A stretch of 64,000 nucleotides of DNA, from the NCBI RefSeq assembly GCF_030161115.1, contig NZ_BSPQ01000002.1, positions 404,318-468,317 of the forward strand. The letters are read 5' to 3'. Shown here piece after piece: positions 33,885-43,190 of this stretch; within the stretch, counting starts at the first letter, position 1, and every line of letters begins with the position of its first letter. A program made the translations under genes and the position numbers. A model generated the notes under the pieces. The model saw only the letters and a program-made list of their open reading frames with translations, did no database searches and was not told the DNA's origin. Source of the stretch: Psychromonas marina (GTDB lineage Bacteria > Pseudomonadota > Gammaproteobacteria > Enterobacterales > Psychromonadaceae).

Positions 33885-34378
33885 TCATTACCTAAACCAT
33901 TTATATTTACGGCTCGTGCTGTTGATCAAAATGAACACATTTAATGAGCGTAAACGAAATAAGAACAGACATATCTAGCACCTATATACTAGCTATCTAC
34001 TACCTATCTTGTAGCGGTGCAGAGGTAAGTTAAGTTGTTCTTGTATCAAAATTAATAATCAAGTTAAGGGCGCTTTAACGAGCAGCATAAATGCTTATCG
34101 TTAACCTGTAGAACCACAATCCTATTTAATCATTTCTTTTGTCGCCCAACTATTTTCATCTAAGCGTAGCGACTCTGTGGTCAAATATGTTTTTCATTTC
34201 ACAATAAAAAGTGACCTATTTTCCACTAAAAAGTAAAAGCACCATCAGTTGTTGAAAAAGAGAATAGATACTGACCTGTGTTGTTGATGGATCTGGATAA
34301 TACGTAATATTAGCGAGGACTGTGCGTTTGTCTGGCCTGTTGCATTTTTCTGCGTAAAAGCTAATGATCGAACAGTTG
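33885..34378. other. Non-coding interval
   Basis: Nearly 500 bases lie between the 28-residue gene and the convergent glutaredoxin-like gene. A 70-codon minus-strand frame at 34216-34428 overlaps the latter out of frame and lacks a ribosome site, so I do not call it. No strong terminator or repeat is seen. Confidence 0.5.
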
Positions 34379-34648
34379 TTACAGGCTTTGATGGTTACCA
34401 ATGTACTCAAAGGTAAAGCTATTACCATCTGTTAATAACGATCGTTTATAAACAGCGGGTATTTGGATCTCTCCCATTTTCCAACCTCTGCTTTTACTGA
34501 GCTTGCCTAATAACTGCTTGGCTTTTTTATCTTCTTTAATGTTAATAAAAACATATTGCTTATCATTGTTATCGCACAGTGTTTTGGCTAGTTCGCAACC
34601 CATGCAGTTACCAAAACCATAGATAAAGTATTCAGGGTGTATGTTCAT
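34379..34648 (-). CDS. Glutaredoxin/thioredoxin-like small protein
   Basis: The 89-residue protein has YGFGNCMGCELAKTLCDNN near the N-terminus (a C-x-x-C at about residues 15-18), then YVFINIKEDKKAKQLLGKLSK and IQIPAVYKRSLL. The last has the cis-proline position (IPAVY) of glutaredoxin-fold proteins. It probably reduces disulfides or senses thiols. It is 68 bp downstream of fpr on the same strand, so the pair may share a transcript and an NADPH-linked redox function. That link is inference. Confidence 0.65.
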   Translation of the reverse strand: MNIHPEYFIYGFGNCMGCELAKTLCDNNDKQYVFINIKEDKKAKQLLGKLSKSRGWKMGEIQIPAVYKRSLLTDGNSFTFEYIGNHQSL

Positions 34649-34716
34649 TATGTTTTACTCTGGTCTGGGCTCTGCATTGAGCCCGGTAGTGGATATTATT
34701 TGTCTGTTCGGTACTT

Positions 34717-35484
34717 TTACCAGTAATTCTCTGAGGTAAAATGTCCTGCCTGACGGCGTAAGTGTTTTCTATACCCCATCTCTTCTAATGTCTTTCGACT
34801 ATCTCGTACCATCTCTGGATTGCCACAAATCAAAAAGAAACTGTGTGAAGGATCTAGCTTCACGTTACAGACTTCTGCTAACGCGTTTGATGATAATAGG
34901 GCAGGGATTCTCCCCGTTAGTGCATAGGGGACCGTTTCACGAGATACGATGGGGATGTAATGAAAACGTGGCCCCAGTCTTTTTTGTATCGCCGCAATAC
35001 GATCTCGATAAACTAATTCAGTTTCTTGACGTACTGCATGCACTAATACTAAGTGGTCAAAGTGTGTTAACGATTGCGGATCTGCAAGCATTGAAAGAAA
35101 AGGTCCAATTGCTGTTCCCGTTGATAACATCCAGAGGTCACGGGCAGTATCAGGTATTTCATCTATCGTCATGAAACCGGCAGGATCCTCACCGACATAA
35201 ATGCTATCGCCTTGCTGTAACGTACTTAGGCGTGGCGATAATTCACCATCGGGTACCGTCACTAACAAAAATTCCAATAATTCATCGTGAGGTGCGTTAA
35301 CAAGTGAGTACGCTCTTCGAGGCCATTCGCCTGTTTCTGTTGGCAGGGCTAATTTAGTAAATTGTCCTGCTTTAAAAGGTAATATATTTACTTTCATTTT
35401 TAGGCTAAACAGGCGCTCAGTCCAATTAATACGTTCGACAATGGTACCTTCAATTAGACCGTGGGGAGTGGATTTATTTTTCAT
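34717..35484 (-). CDS. fpr: Ferredoxin/flavodoxin--NADP+ reductase
   Basis: The 255-residue Fpr-type flavoenzyme has the FAD-binding RRAYSLVNAP (RxYS), FKAGQFTKLAL, the NADP-binding STGTAIGPFLSM and LICGNPEMVRDSRKTL, and the C-terminal GHFTSENYW with the terminal aromatic. It passes electrons between NADPH and ferredoxin or flavodoxin, supporting Fe-S repair and oxidative-stress defence. CGGAGAAATACG precedes the ATG. The upstream gap 35485-36304 faces the TRAP operon. Confidence 0.94.
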   Translation of the reverse strand: MKNKSTPHGLIEGTIVERINWTERLFSLKMKVNILPFKAGQFTKLALPTETGEWPRRAYSLVNAPHDELLEFLLVTVPDGELSPRLSTLQQGDSIYVGEDPAGFMTIDEIPDTARDLWMLSTGTAIGPFLSMLADPQSLTHFDHLVLVHAVRQETELVYRDRIAAIQKRLGPRFHYIPIVSRETVPYALTGRIPALLSSNALAEVCNVKLDPSHSFFLICGNPEMVRDSRKTLEEMGYRKHLRRQAGHFTSENYW

Positions 35485-36237
35485 CGTATTTCTCCGTTGT
35501 TGTCATTAAATGAAAGGAGGCTGCGTCACCCTCTTTATTTCATACTATATAGAAATAAACATACTCACAAGTCAAATCGAAGTGATATCCATTATCGTTT
35601 GTGGGTTTGTTTTTTTGTATGATTTTTGTTTATTGAAGGAAGGTTTATCTGCAGGATTTGAGTTACGTCAAAAATGGATGGTGATTGAATTCGATAGACG
35701 CATTGTTGATATTAGTTAATTTATTGTTTTGAGTCTTAGTTATGGCATTTGTTATCGCTGTGTATGAAATTTAGACAAAAAGTGAGAGCTAACACTGCGA
35801 TTTTTATGTTTCTTTATTGTTATATTATTGTAATACAACAGACGGGTTTCTAATTAATTCGTAAGCATTATTTTTGTTTTATTTACTTGTGGGTAAGGTA
35901 TTTGTTGGCTTTCTTTGCGTTTATGGGTGGTTGTTAATTGATTTAACATGCTGTTAATTGTGATTTATTTTTATTCAGTTGTATTTACCTATTTCATGAA
36001 TATATTTTTATTTCTAGTTTTACATTTTTCGGGTTAATGATGCCTAAAAGTATATTTGAAGTGTTTTTTGTTTAGTTGTAATGATATTTTTAAAACAGTG
36101 GGGCATCGTAAATGTGGATTTTTATTCATGAGATTATGTTTCCCACTTACAAATTCCATCCCTTTAGCATTGCTGTTTTGCTGCAGGGAGAGACTACAAA
36201 ATTTGCATGTTTATTATTTCAAGTAGATGTGCATTTC

Positions 36238-36263
36238 GAATGTTTTAAGTTATTAAAACATTC
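36238..36263. promoter_or_regulatory. Perfect palindrome in the dctP leader
   Basis: GAATGTTTTAA and TTAAAACATTC are 11-bp perfect arms around GTTA, 41 bp upstream of dctP. It could be an operator for the TRAP operon's regulator or an RNA hairpin near the ribosome site. The rest of 35485-36237 is AT-rich. Two short frames there (35510 and 36112) lack supporting signals. Confidence 0.6.
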
Positions 36264-36304
36264 AAAACAAAGCAAGAAAACTTATAATCTATTAGGAGTT
36301 AACT

Positions 36305-37288
36305 ATGCGTTCTAGTTTGAAAAAAGGTTTAGCGTCGGCATTATGTTTGGCGTGGGCATCTACTGCTTATTCTGCTGTTGAATTTAAACTCGGTCACTTT
36401 GGATCTGAAAACCACCCATCCCACATTGCTGCTATGCAGTTTGCGAAACAAGTTGAAGCACGTACTAAGGGGGAAGTTGAGGTTGAACTGTACCCTAATA
36501 ATGCCTTGGGTAGTCCACCAGAAGTCCTTGAACAGGTGATCATGGGCGTGGTTGATATGAGCCTTTCAGGACAAGATCAACTTGCGAAACATGTTCCTTT
36601 ATTTGACACCGTTAGTATTCCTTTTTCACTGAGTAATGCAGAGCATGCTGACCGTGTTTTAGATGGTCCCTTTAAAGAATGGGCTGCGCCTGAACTGGAT
36701 AAAGTAGGGCTTGTTTACTTATCTAGCTGGGATTGGGGCTTCCGTCAGTTAACCAACTCTGTGCGTCCTATTTTATCGCCTGCCGATATTAAAGGCTTAA
36801 AAATTCGAACGCCACCTGCAATGACTTATCAAGCTGCGATGCAAGCGATAGGTGCAAATGTACAAACCATTTCGTTTAGTGAACTTGTTATGGCAATGCG
36901 TCAAGGTGTTGTTGATGGTCAAGAGAATCCGATTGGTGTTATTTACAATCTGAATCTCTATGAATCTCAAAAATACATTTCAATTATCAACTACTTGTAT
37001 AGCTCAATGGTGCATGTTGTTTCTAAAGATGCTTGGAGTCGTTTAACACCTGAACAACAAAAAATAGTTCGTGAAGAATCTGACTCGGCACGTTTGTTAA
37101 TGCGTAAACTATCACGCGCTGAAGAAGTGAAACAAATTGCAGATATGCGTGCGAAAGGTATTGTAATTGATGAACCTGATCTTGCACCTTTCCAAGCAAT
37201 GATGGGCCCTGCATACGATCAAATTAAGAAGAAAGTAGGTGTTGATAATTTCGATAAATGGATTGAGATGACTGAGTCGGTTAAATAA
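36305..37288 (+). CDS. dctP: TRAP transporter substrate-binding protein (DctP family)
   Basis: The 327-residue periplasmic binding protein has a signal peptide cleaved near TAYSA-VEF. DctP landmarks are LGHFGSENHPSHIAA, ELYPNNALGSPPEVLEQV, LKIRTPPAMTYQAAMQAIGAN with the ligand-anchoring Arg, and MRQGVVDGQENPIGVIYN. It likely binds an organic acid such as a C4-dicarboxylate or sugar acid. AGGAGTTAACT lies right before the ATG. It is first of dctP-dctM-dctQ, with an intercistronic hairpin after it. Confidence 0.93.
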   Translation: MRSSLKKGLASALCLAWASTAYSAVEFKLGHFGSENHPSHIAAMQFAKQVEARTKGEVEVELYPNNALGSPPEVLEQVIMGVVDMSLSGQDQLAKHVPLFDTVSIPFSLSNAEHADRVLDGPFKEWAAPELDKVGLVYLSSWDWGFRQLTNSVRPILSPADIKGLKIRTPPAMTYQAAMQAIGANVQTISFSELVMAMRQGVVDGQENPIGVIYNLNLYESQKYISIINYLYSSMVHVVSKDAWSRLTPEQQKIVREESDSARLLMRKLSRAEEVKQIADMRAKGIVIDEPDLAPFQAMMGPAYDQIKKKVGVDNFDKWIEMTESVK

Positions 37289-37317
37289 ACCCACGATTTA
37301 GATATTTCATTACCCTT

Positions 37318-37342
37318 GGTTTCGCCTTCTAAAGGCGAAACC
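37318..37342 (+). terminator. Hairpin between dctP and dctM (attenuator/processing)
   Basis: GGTTTCGCCTT / AAGGCGAAACC around CTA is followed by TTTCGTT. A partial terminator or 3'-stabilising hairpin after a binding-protein gene would keep dctP mRNA in excess over the membrane subunits. Confidence 0.75.
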
Positions 37343-37368
37343 TTTCGTTATAACAGGTGGTGCCTCTT

Positions 37369-38658
37369 ATGTTGACCTTAGCTATATTCGGCGTTCTCAT
37401 TTTCCTACTTTTAATTAATGTTCCTGTTGTGGTTGCGATAGGACTCACTTCTGTGATGTTTTTTGTTGGCCTTGGTGATGCACGCCTTTTAGCAATGCTG
37501 CCCCATCGTATGTATTACGGCACCACAGGTTTTACATTATTGGCGATCCCATTTTTTATTTTGGCGGGAAACCTAATGAATACCGGCGGTATTACGGATC
37601 GTATTTTCCGGTTCGCACAATCGATGGTAGGGCATATTTCTGGTGGTATTGGTCAGGTTAACATTGTTGCTAGTGTTATTTTCTCGGGTATGTCTGGATC
37701 GGCGGTTGCAGATGCGGCTGGCCTAGGGCAGATAGAACACAAAGCAATGGTGGACCAAGGTTATGATCCTGCAGATTCTGCAACACTTGTGGCTGCGTCT
37801 TCGGTCATTGGACCGGTTATTCCCCCGAGTATCCCCTTTGTACTTTATGGTTCAATTACTAGTGTGTCGGTAGCGCGTTTATTCTTAGCCGGTTTTGTCC
37901 CTGGTGTGATGATGGCTCTTGGTATGATGATTGCGCTAGGCATTATTGCTAAACGTAAAAATTATCCTCGTGCTGAAAGTAAAGCCCCATTTAGAGAGCG
38001 CTTATCCGCATTTAATGGTGCATTTTGGCCATTGATGGCGCCCGTGATTATTGTTGGTGGCATTATGAGTGGTTTTTTCACTCCCACCGAAGCATCCGTT
38101 GTGGTGTGTGTATACGCTGCAATGTTGGGTTTTTTCTACAAAGATTTAAAACTAAAAGAAGTACCTGGCATTATTTATAAATCTATTACTCAATCGGTGA
38201 GCCTATTATTTATTATCTCGGCAGCCAACTTTTTTGGCTGGTTAATTATCCATCAGAAACTGCCAGACAGTATTATCGAAACATTGGTTGGTTATGGTGC
38301 GACGCAGTCGATTGTGATGTGGATTGTTATCGGTATCGTATTGACCATGGGATTATTTTTAGAAGGGAATGCTATCTTCCTGATTACATTGCCATTGTTC
38401 ATGCCAATCGCGACGATGTTCGACATTGATTTAGTTAATTTTGGTGTGGTGATGGTATTACTGATTATGATTGGTAACTTAACACCACCCGTTGGCATGT
38501 GTTTGTTTGCCGTAGATAGTTTTGCAAAAGTTGGCATGCCTGCCTTAGCTAAGCGCGTATGGCCTTACCTGTTAATGATATTTTTAATCACATTACTGAT
38601 TGCATTTGTACCCAATATTGCGCTGTTTTTACCAAACCTTGTGATGGGAGAAGTGTAA
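37369..38658 (+). CDS. dctM: TRAP transporter large permease (DctM family)
   Basis: The protein has 429 residues from the ATG at 37369 (AGGTGG upstream); two GTG codons just before it are too close to the ribosome site. About 12 membrane helices carry DctM motifs: AIPFFILAGNLMNTGGI, SGMSGSAVADAAGLG, VIGPVIPPSIPFVLYG and FFTPTEASVV. It forms the Na+-coupled substrate path. Its stop overlaps the dctQ start by one base (TAATG). Confidence 0.95.
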   Translation: MLTLAIFGVLIFLLLINVPVVVAIGLTSVMFFVGLGDARLLAMLPHRMYYGTTGFTLLAIPFFILAGNLMNTGGITDRIFRFAQSMVGHISGGIGQVNIVASVIFSGMSGSAVADAAGLGQIEHKAMVDQGYDPADSATLVAASSVIGPVIPPSIPFVLYGSITSVSVARLFLAGFVPGVMMALGMMIALGIIAKRKNYPRAESKAPFRERLSAFNGAFWPLMAPVIIVGGIMSGFFTPTEASVVVCVYAAMLGFFYKDLKLKEVPGIIYKSITQSVSLLFIISAANFFGWLIIHQKLPDSIIETLVGYGATQSIVMWIVIGIVLTMGLFLEGNAIFLITLPLFMPIATMFDIDLVNFGVVMVLLIMIGNLTPPVGMCLFAVDSFAKVGMPALAKRVWPYLLMIFLITLLIAFVPNIALFLPNLVMGEV

Positions 38659-39230
38659 TGATTACTCTACTAAAAACGATTGATATTTGGGTGCAAAGGA
38701 TACTTCGTTATATCGCCATGACCATGTTTGCGGTACTGGCTCTTTTATTGATTGCTAATATTTCATTGCGCCTGATTAATGATTTTGTTCAATTTTTACT
38801 TGGCCATGGCTTGGATGGCATGGCTAACTTAATTCAAAGCGTGGTGACCATTAACTCTTTTTATTGGTTTGATGAGATTATCGAACTCAGTTTTGCTGCG
38901 TTGGTTTTTTATGGGGCAGCAGGGTTGTGGTGTGCAAAACTTCATTTTTCAGTTGGAGATTGGATAAGCCCGCGTATTAAAAATGAACGTTTAAAGCATT
39001 TTTATACTTTGGTGATTCTGCTCATCTCTGCCACCTTTATGGCTATATTATTTTGGTATTCACTAAAGTTAACCTTAAGAACCCATCAGGTAACCACTGC
39101 GTTTCAAATTAAACAGTGGGTACTCTATTCCTGTATCCCCATTTCTGCGTTTATTATGTTGTCCTATTCAATAGTCGATGTGATTATTGAAGCCAAGCGA
39201 TTTGCTTTTGGATCGGACCAACCTTCGTGA
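38658..39230 (+). CDS. dctQ: TRAP transporter small permease (DctQ family)
   Basis: The protein has 190 residues from the ATG overlapping the dctM stop. Four membrane helices fit DctQ, with WFDEIIELSFAALVFYGAAGLW (the usual EE/E-x-x-R-helix region) and HFSVGDWISPRI in the loop. The order P-M-Q differs from the more usual P-Q-M. There is no adjacent regulator or catabolic gene, so the substrate stays open. Confidence 0.9.
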   Translation: MITLLKTIDIWVQRILRYIAMTMFAVLALLLIANISLRLINDFVQFLLGHGLDGMANLIQSVVTINSFYWFDEIIELSFAALVFYGAAGLWCAKLHFSVGDWISPRIKNERLKHFYTLVILLISATFMAILFWYSLKLTLRTHQVTTAFQIKQWVLYSCIPISAFIMLSYSIVDVIIEAKRFAFGSDQPS

Positions 39231-39606
39231 ATGTTACGTGAATAACAAGATTTAAAAACGGAATTTATGCATTGGCTTAAGTTCCGTCCCTCAACATCAT
39301 AATTCTTCATTTTAGTCTACTTGAACAAGTATTAACTACTATTTTTATAAGGTTATGTAAATTAGCTTGATTTTTCAATTGCTTGTGTGAACAATAAAAC
39401 TATTTTGATATTTGATCAGCGTTTAAAAATGCATTTAGTTGCTCGCTTTATTAACTACCTGCAATGAAAGCGCTTTAATCAATATTAATACTTCGTTTTT
39501 AAATGCTTTAAAAATACCGTTAGGTTGAAACATATTATATTGCGATGTTAGTAGCATGTTAATTTTAAATAATAAACTAGCAAATAATCGCTAAGGAGAG
39601 CTGTTT
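39231..39606 (+). other. Upstream region of the diguanylate cyclase gene
   Basis: This is 376 AT-rich bases with no gene. The palindrome TGAAAGCGCTTTAA (39465-39478) resembles LacI-family operators, but no such regulator lies in the window. AAGGAGAG precedes the TTG start at 39607. Confidence 0.3.
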
Positions 39607-40725
39607 TTGCATAATTTTAATGAGTTGTTTTTTCGGGAACACCAAAAACAGATGCGAAAAACATTACCTTCTTTTTCGAAGGCGCTGTTTTGCTTTTATG
39701 CTATTTTGGCCTGCGCTCATCCTTTTTTTGTTCCACCTCCCCATCAATGGTCGATGAGTCTTATCTCTGGTATTTCAGCTATTATTTTTATGCTCTGTTC
39801 TGTTTATGTAAGGCACAAAGACCAACAGTTATCAGAAAAGAATATTGTCGTTGTTATTTGTACCATGGCTATTTTAGCCATCGCGAATACTTTTTTGCAC
39901 TTGGTACTGACAACGGATTTACTTCAGAGCACTAATGTACTGTTTATTTGTGTCGCACTGTCCGCGGTAGGTTTCTCAATACGTGCCTTTCTGATTTTTC
40001 TCATTTTTATTAATTGCTCATGGTTAGCGATTGTCTGGTTTTTTAATTTGACTTCAGACCCTGCTTTTACGCATTTTGTTTTTACAATGATCATAGGCTC
40101 CTTTATTAGTGCATTGTTAGCGAGAACAAGATATAAACTGCTGCAATTTTCTGTGATGGAGATAATGCGCAGAAAAGATGTCGAAACCAAACTGCAAGTC
40201 GCCAATAACCTATTAAGTAAAAACGCTAATTTAGACCCGTTAACGGGTCTTCCCAATAGAAGATTTTATGACTCATTTTTAAAAGGAAAGTGGCAAGAGG
40301 TCATCGAATCAAAAGCGTCCATTAGTTTAATCATTATCGATATTGATCATTTTAAAACATTTAATGATGACTATGGTCACCAAGTGGGGGATGAGGTGTT
40401 AGTGGTTGTCGGGAAAACACTGGCACAATGCATTCGCGCTTCAACGGATCTTATTGCACGTTATGGCGGAGAAGAGTTTGTCGCGATTGTTCCAAATATG
40501 AGTGAACATAAGACACTGCAATTAGCAGAGCGAATGCGTCAGCAAATTTCTGCGTTGGAGTTTAAAAGCAAACAAATAACGATTAGTCTTGGCTCAGCAA
40601 CTGTTCACCCAGATCAGACGAGTGATTTAGCCTCTCTTTTCAAACAAGCGGATCAAGCGCTTTATGATGCTAAAGCACAAGGAAGGAATAGAGCCTGTCA
40701 TGCAAAATCTGATCTAGGTAAATAA
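39607..40725 (+). CDS. Membrane diguanylate cyclase (GGDEF)
   Basis: The 372-residue protein starts at TTG with AAGGAGAG upstream; an internal ATG at codon 16 is an alternative. Six hydrophobic segments (about 25-170) form an MASE-like sensor. A short coiled coil follows, then a GGDEF domain (~205-365) with DPLTGLPNRR, DIDHFKTFNDDYGHQVGDE and an active GGEEF at 287-291. The allosteric RxxD site is absent (ASTD instead), so product inhibition may be weak. It makes cyclic di-GMP. It is downstream of the TRAP operon but separated by 376 bp. Confidence 0.92.
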   Translation: MHNFNELFFREHQKQMRKTLPSFSKALFCFYAILACAHPFFVPPPHQWSMSLISGISAIIFMLCSVYVRHKDQQLSEKNIVVVICTMAILAIANTFLHLVLTTDLLQSTNVLFICVALSAVGFSIRAFLIFLIFINCSWLAIVWFFNLTSDPAFTHFVFTMIIGSFISALLARTRYKLLQFSVMEIMRRKDVETKLQVANNLLSKNANLDPLTGLPNRRFYDSFLKGKWQEVIESKASISLIIIDIDHFKTFNDDYGHQVGDEVLVVVGKTLAQCIRASTDLIARYGGEEFVAIVPNMSEHKTLQLAERMRQQISALEFKSKQITISLGSATVHPDQTSDLASLFKQADQALYDAKAQGRNRACHAKSDLGK

Positions 40726-40838
40726 TAAAAAGCAGGGGAGCTATTAGTGGGACTTAACAGCAGAGGTTAATTTTTCAGCCATTAATGTTGCCTCTCTTGT
40801 ATTAATTAATAGCACTTTTATATTCCCTAAACCTACTC

Positions 40839-41189
40839 TTACTCACTTAGTTTCTCTTTATTGCGGTAATTACTCGGTGTGATGCCCATAATATCTTTAA
40901 ACATAGAGCTAAAATAATTACTGTCTGAGTAACCTACTTGGAAGGCAATATCTGTAATACAGATATCAGAATAGAGTAATAGTTGGATCGCATTTCTGAT
41001 ACGTATTTTGTGTAAGTATTGGTTAAAGGATTTATCGGTATGCTTTTTAATATCGCCACTTAAGCGTCTTGTAGACAGAGTGGTTCTCTGATCTGCACCG
41101 AGTATGTTAGATCGATAAACTAAGCTATCTACCGACGTTAATGGTTTTGCAATCTCATCATTCCAAAGATAATTAACATGCTTAAACTG
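40839..41189 (-). pseudogene. N-terminally truncated AraC-family regulator remnant
   Basis: The minus strand is open from a TAA at 41190-41192 to the stop at 40839, without a plausible start codon. It encodes an almost complete AraC C-terminal domain: STRRLSGDIKKHTDKSFNQ, then IRNAIQLLLYSDICITDIAF and VGYSDSNYFSSMFKDIMG, ending ITPSNYRNKE. The sensor domain is missing. The remnant lies 38 bp downstream of the substrate-binding-protein gene, so deletion or insertion probably removed its 5' part. Confidence 0.75.
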
Positions 41190-41226
41190 TTATTGACTGA
41201 TATAAAGGGGCGTTAACACATTAATT

Positions 41227-41982
41227 TTATTGTTTTAACCTTCTAACGTTACTGAATATTTCAGCAATACGACCATCAGATTTCATCTGTTTTAATGTAT
41301 CCGTTATCATCGGAACAAGGTGAGCATTTTTCTTGTTAAGGTAATGATATATATGAATAGTAGCAACATTATCTTCCAATATAACGACTTCAAGTGAGTC
41401 ATCATTGACATACTTCATGCCTCTTTTCTTCCCTGAAACAATAACTTGAGTTCGTCCCATATTAAGTTTCTGGAACAATTGCTCAGTGTTGTCAGATGGC
41501 TCTGCATGAAAGTTAAATTGCTTCATTGCCTTTTCAATAAACTTAATGCCGCGGATATGGCCAACAGCGTAATCTTTTGGAATACTTTGCCAGCCATTGA
41601 CGGTGAATGAATTTTCTTGTTTCGTGAAGAGATAGATAAGTCCCTCGCGAAGTACAATATCGATACGAATTAGGTCCTTATAAATATTCTCAATACTTTT
41701 TTCCCCGAAGGCGACGCCATCTGTCACCCCATAATTTGCATAACGAAGTGACCGCAATTCAGGGTAGGGTTTGATCTCTATTTCTACTCCTATCGATTGA
41801 TAAGCTTGTTGCAGTATTTCTGTTATAGGTAAAATAAGGGGAGAGCCAAAGCTAGCGGATAAAGTCAGCTTCTCTGTCGCTGCGGCTGACGTTTTACTTG
41901 CTAGCAAAAGTACGAGAGTAATAACATACAGAAAGCACTTTATGAGAGATAAAGTATGTAAGTTTAAATTTTTTAATTTCAT
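41227..41982 (-). CDS. Periplasmic solute-binding-like protein (SBP_bac_3 family)
   Basis: The 251-residue protein has a signal peptide (about 1-33, ending KTSAAA). The mature chain has KLTLSASFGSPLILPITEILQQAYQSIGVEIEIKPYPELRSLRYANYGVTDGVA and later DDSLEVVILEDNVATIHIYHYLNKK, the form of family-3 binding proteins. No ABC permease or ATPase is adjacent, so it may be a stand-alone sensor or an orphan, as is common in marine gammaproteobacteria. The AraC remnant lies directly downstream. Confidence 0.8.
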   Translation of the reverse strand: MKLKNLNLHTLSLIKCFLYVITLVLLLASKTSAAATEKLTLSASFGSPLILPITEILQQAYQSIGVEIEIKPYPELRSLRYANYGVTDGVAFGEKSIENIYKDLIRIDIVLREGLIYLFTKQENSFTVNGWQSIPKDYAVGHIRGIKFIEKAMKQFNFHAEPSDNTEQLFQKLNMGRTQVIVSGKKRGMKYVNDDSLEVVILEDNVATIHIYHYLNKKNAHLVPMITDTLKQMKSDGRIAEIFSNVRRLKQ

Positions 41983-42127
41983 ATTTACACTCCATAAATC
42001 ATAAAATTATATGCTTAAGCATAGCTAATTTTACGTTATAAAAAATGTAAATACCGTTGTTAACAGCGCAAAATCAGTGTCTCTTACTACTTCTACTAGT
42101 CTGTTTTTTTTAAATACGCTAGGTATT

Positions 42128-42174
42128 GCTCACCAGAAATCCCTTACGGGCTTATTGCTGGTGAGTCTGTTTTT
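42128..42174 (+). terminator. Orphan plus-strand terminator, possible small-RNA 3' end
   Basis: GCTCACCAG...AAATCCC and GGGCTT...CTGGTGAG form a long stem followed by TCTGTTTTTA on the plus strand. No plus-strand gene precedes it between 41983 and 42128. A short frame after it (42187, MDASVIASFNEGNSEQSCI, with AAAGGAAATAT upstream) may be the relic of a larger gene. Confidence 0.6.
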
Positions 42175-42291
42175 AAAAGGAAATATATGGATGCCTCGGT
42201 TATTGCAAGTTTTAATGAGGGTAATAGTGAGCAATCATGCATATGACAGTTACATACCAATCCCAAAATAGGTTTTTACAAGAGCAGTTGA

Positions 42292-42984
42292 TCACTTTTC
42301 TCTGATGTAGTCACCCTCGTCATTGCACCTCTTCAATTTACTGGTCGTCGTTCTGTTAGCAATTAAGCGATAGAGGACAAGTGCACTCGTTGAGAGAAAC
42401 AGGCCAATGGTGAGTAGAGCAAAGCCTTTAAAGAAATAACTACCCAACCCGCCTAAATTAACATAGGCGTAAAAAAATTGGCTGATAAATGACAGGCTCA
42501 GTATCCAAGCAAAAGAGCTTGCGATGCACAACATTCCTACCTCTTTTTTGGCAAACTTTTTCATTCCCATAAACATCGGCACTAATACACGCACAAAGGG
42601 GATAAATTTTGATACAAACAGAGATAATAATCCAAAGCGTGCGACCAGTTGCGTGGCTTTGTTAAGGTGTTGTTCGCTGACCGCCTTTGTTAACCAGTTA
42701 TTAACCGATCCATTACTTAACCATTGCCCCTGTAAAAAGGCACAATATGTCCCTAATGCAGATAATAATGGTAATAAAATGAGCTGCATGTAAGGATCTA
42801 TTACCCCATTAGTGGCCAGTAACATGCTAAAAATAATAAGTGAATCACCAGGGAGGGGTAAAAAAACAAAAGCAGATTCTAAGAATATAATGATACAAAG
42901 TGCAGCGATAATATATGTTTTGACATCACCCTCAGATAAAAAAATGAAATCTTGTGACCAAATTGCGGATAACACTTCGAACAT
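42292..42984 (-). CDS. DedA-family membrane protein
   Basis: The 230-residue protein has about five membrane segments. The DedA/SNARE-associated domain includes FLESAFVFLPLPGDSLIIFSMLL, SALGTYCAFLQGQWL and the F-x-R-F-I-P-x-x-R-x-x-x-P-x-x-x-G element (ARFGLLSLFVSKFIPFVRVLVPMFMGMKK). DedA proteins are lipid-carrier flippases or proton-dependent transporters needed for envelope homeostasis. A dyad shared with the chaA/SSS interval lies about 210 bp upstream. Confidence 0.9.
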   Translation of the reverse strand: MFEVLSAIWSQDFIFLSEGDVKTYIIAALCIIIFLESAFVFLPLPGDSLIIFSMLLATNGVIDPYMQLILLPLLSALGTYCAFLQGQWLSNGSVNNWLTKAVSEQHLNKATQLVARFGLLSLFVSKFIPFVRVLVPMFMGMKKFAKKEVGMLCIASSFAWILSLSFISQFFYAYVNLGGLGSYFFKGFALLTIGLFLSTSALVLYRLIANRTTTSKLKRCNDEGDYIREK

Positions 42985-43190
42985 AAAGGACCTTTAATAA
43001 ATAATGGTGTTTAGATTAGGAAATAGCCGAAATGCTCAATGGGAGAGCGGCACGATAACTAAAATCCATTTCTGCTGCTGCGCTTAGCGGTCGCAGAGGT
43101 ATTTCTATCCATATATTTATTTTCTTTCCTAGCGTTCATAAACTTATCACTAAGTTTACTAGGCTCACTATAAACTGCAGAGCAATTTTA

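Noticed and set aside
34216-34428. 70-codon minus-strand frame
   Set aside because: Overlaps the glutaredoxin-like gene in another frame, without a start signal.
35510-35719. 69-codon frame between fpr and dctP
   Set aside because: No ribosome site and no recognisable motif; AT-rich upstream region shared by two divergent units.
36112-36315. 67-codon frame overlapping the dctP start
   Set aside because: It runs through the leader palindrome and overlaps dctP out of frame; no ribosome site.
39465-39478. TGAAAGCGCTTTAA as a LacI-family operator
   Set aside because: Short palindrome, no LacI-type regulator or sugar genes nearby; kept only as a note in the interval entry.
42077-42271. 64-codon plus-strand frame
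   Set aside because: It spans the strong plus-strand terminator at 42128-42174, so translation of it as a gene is unlikely.
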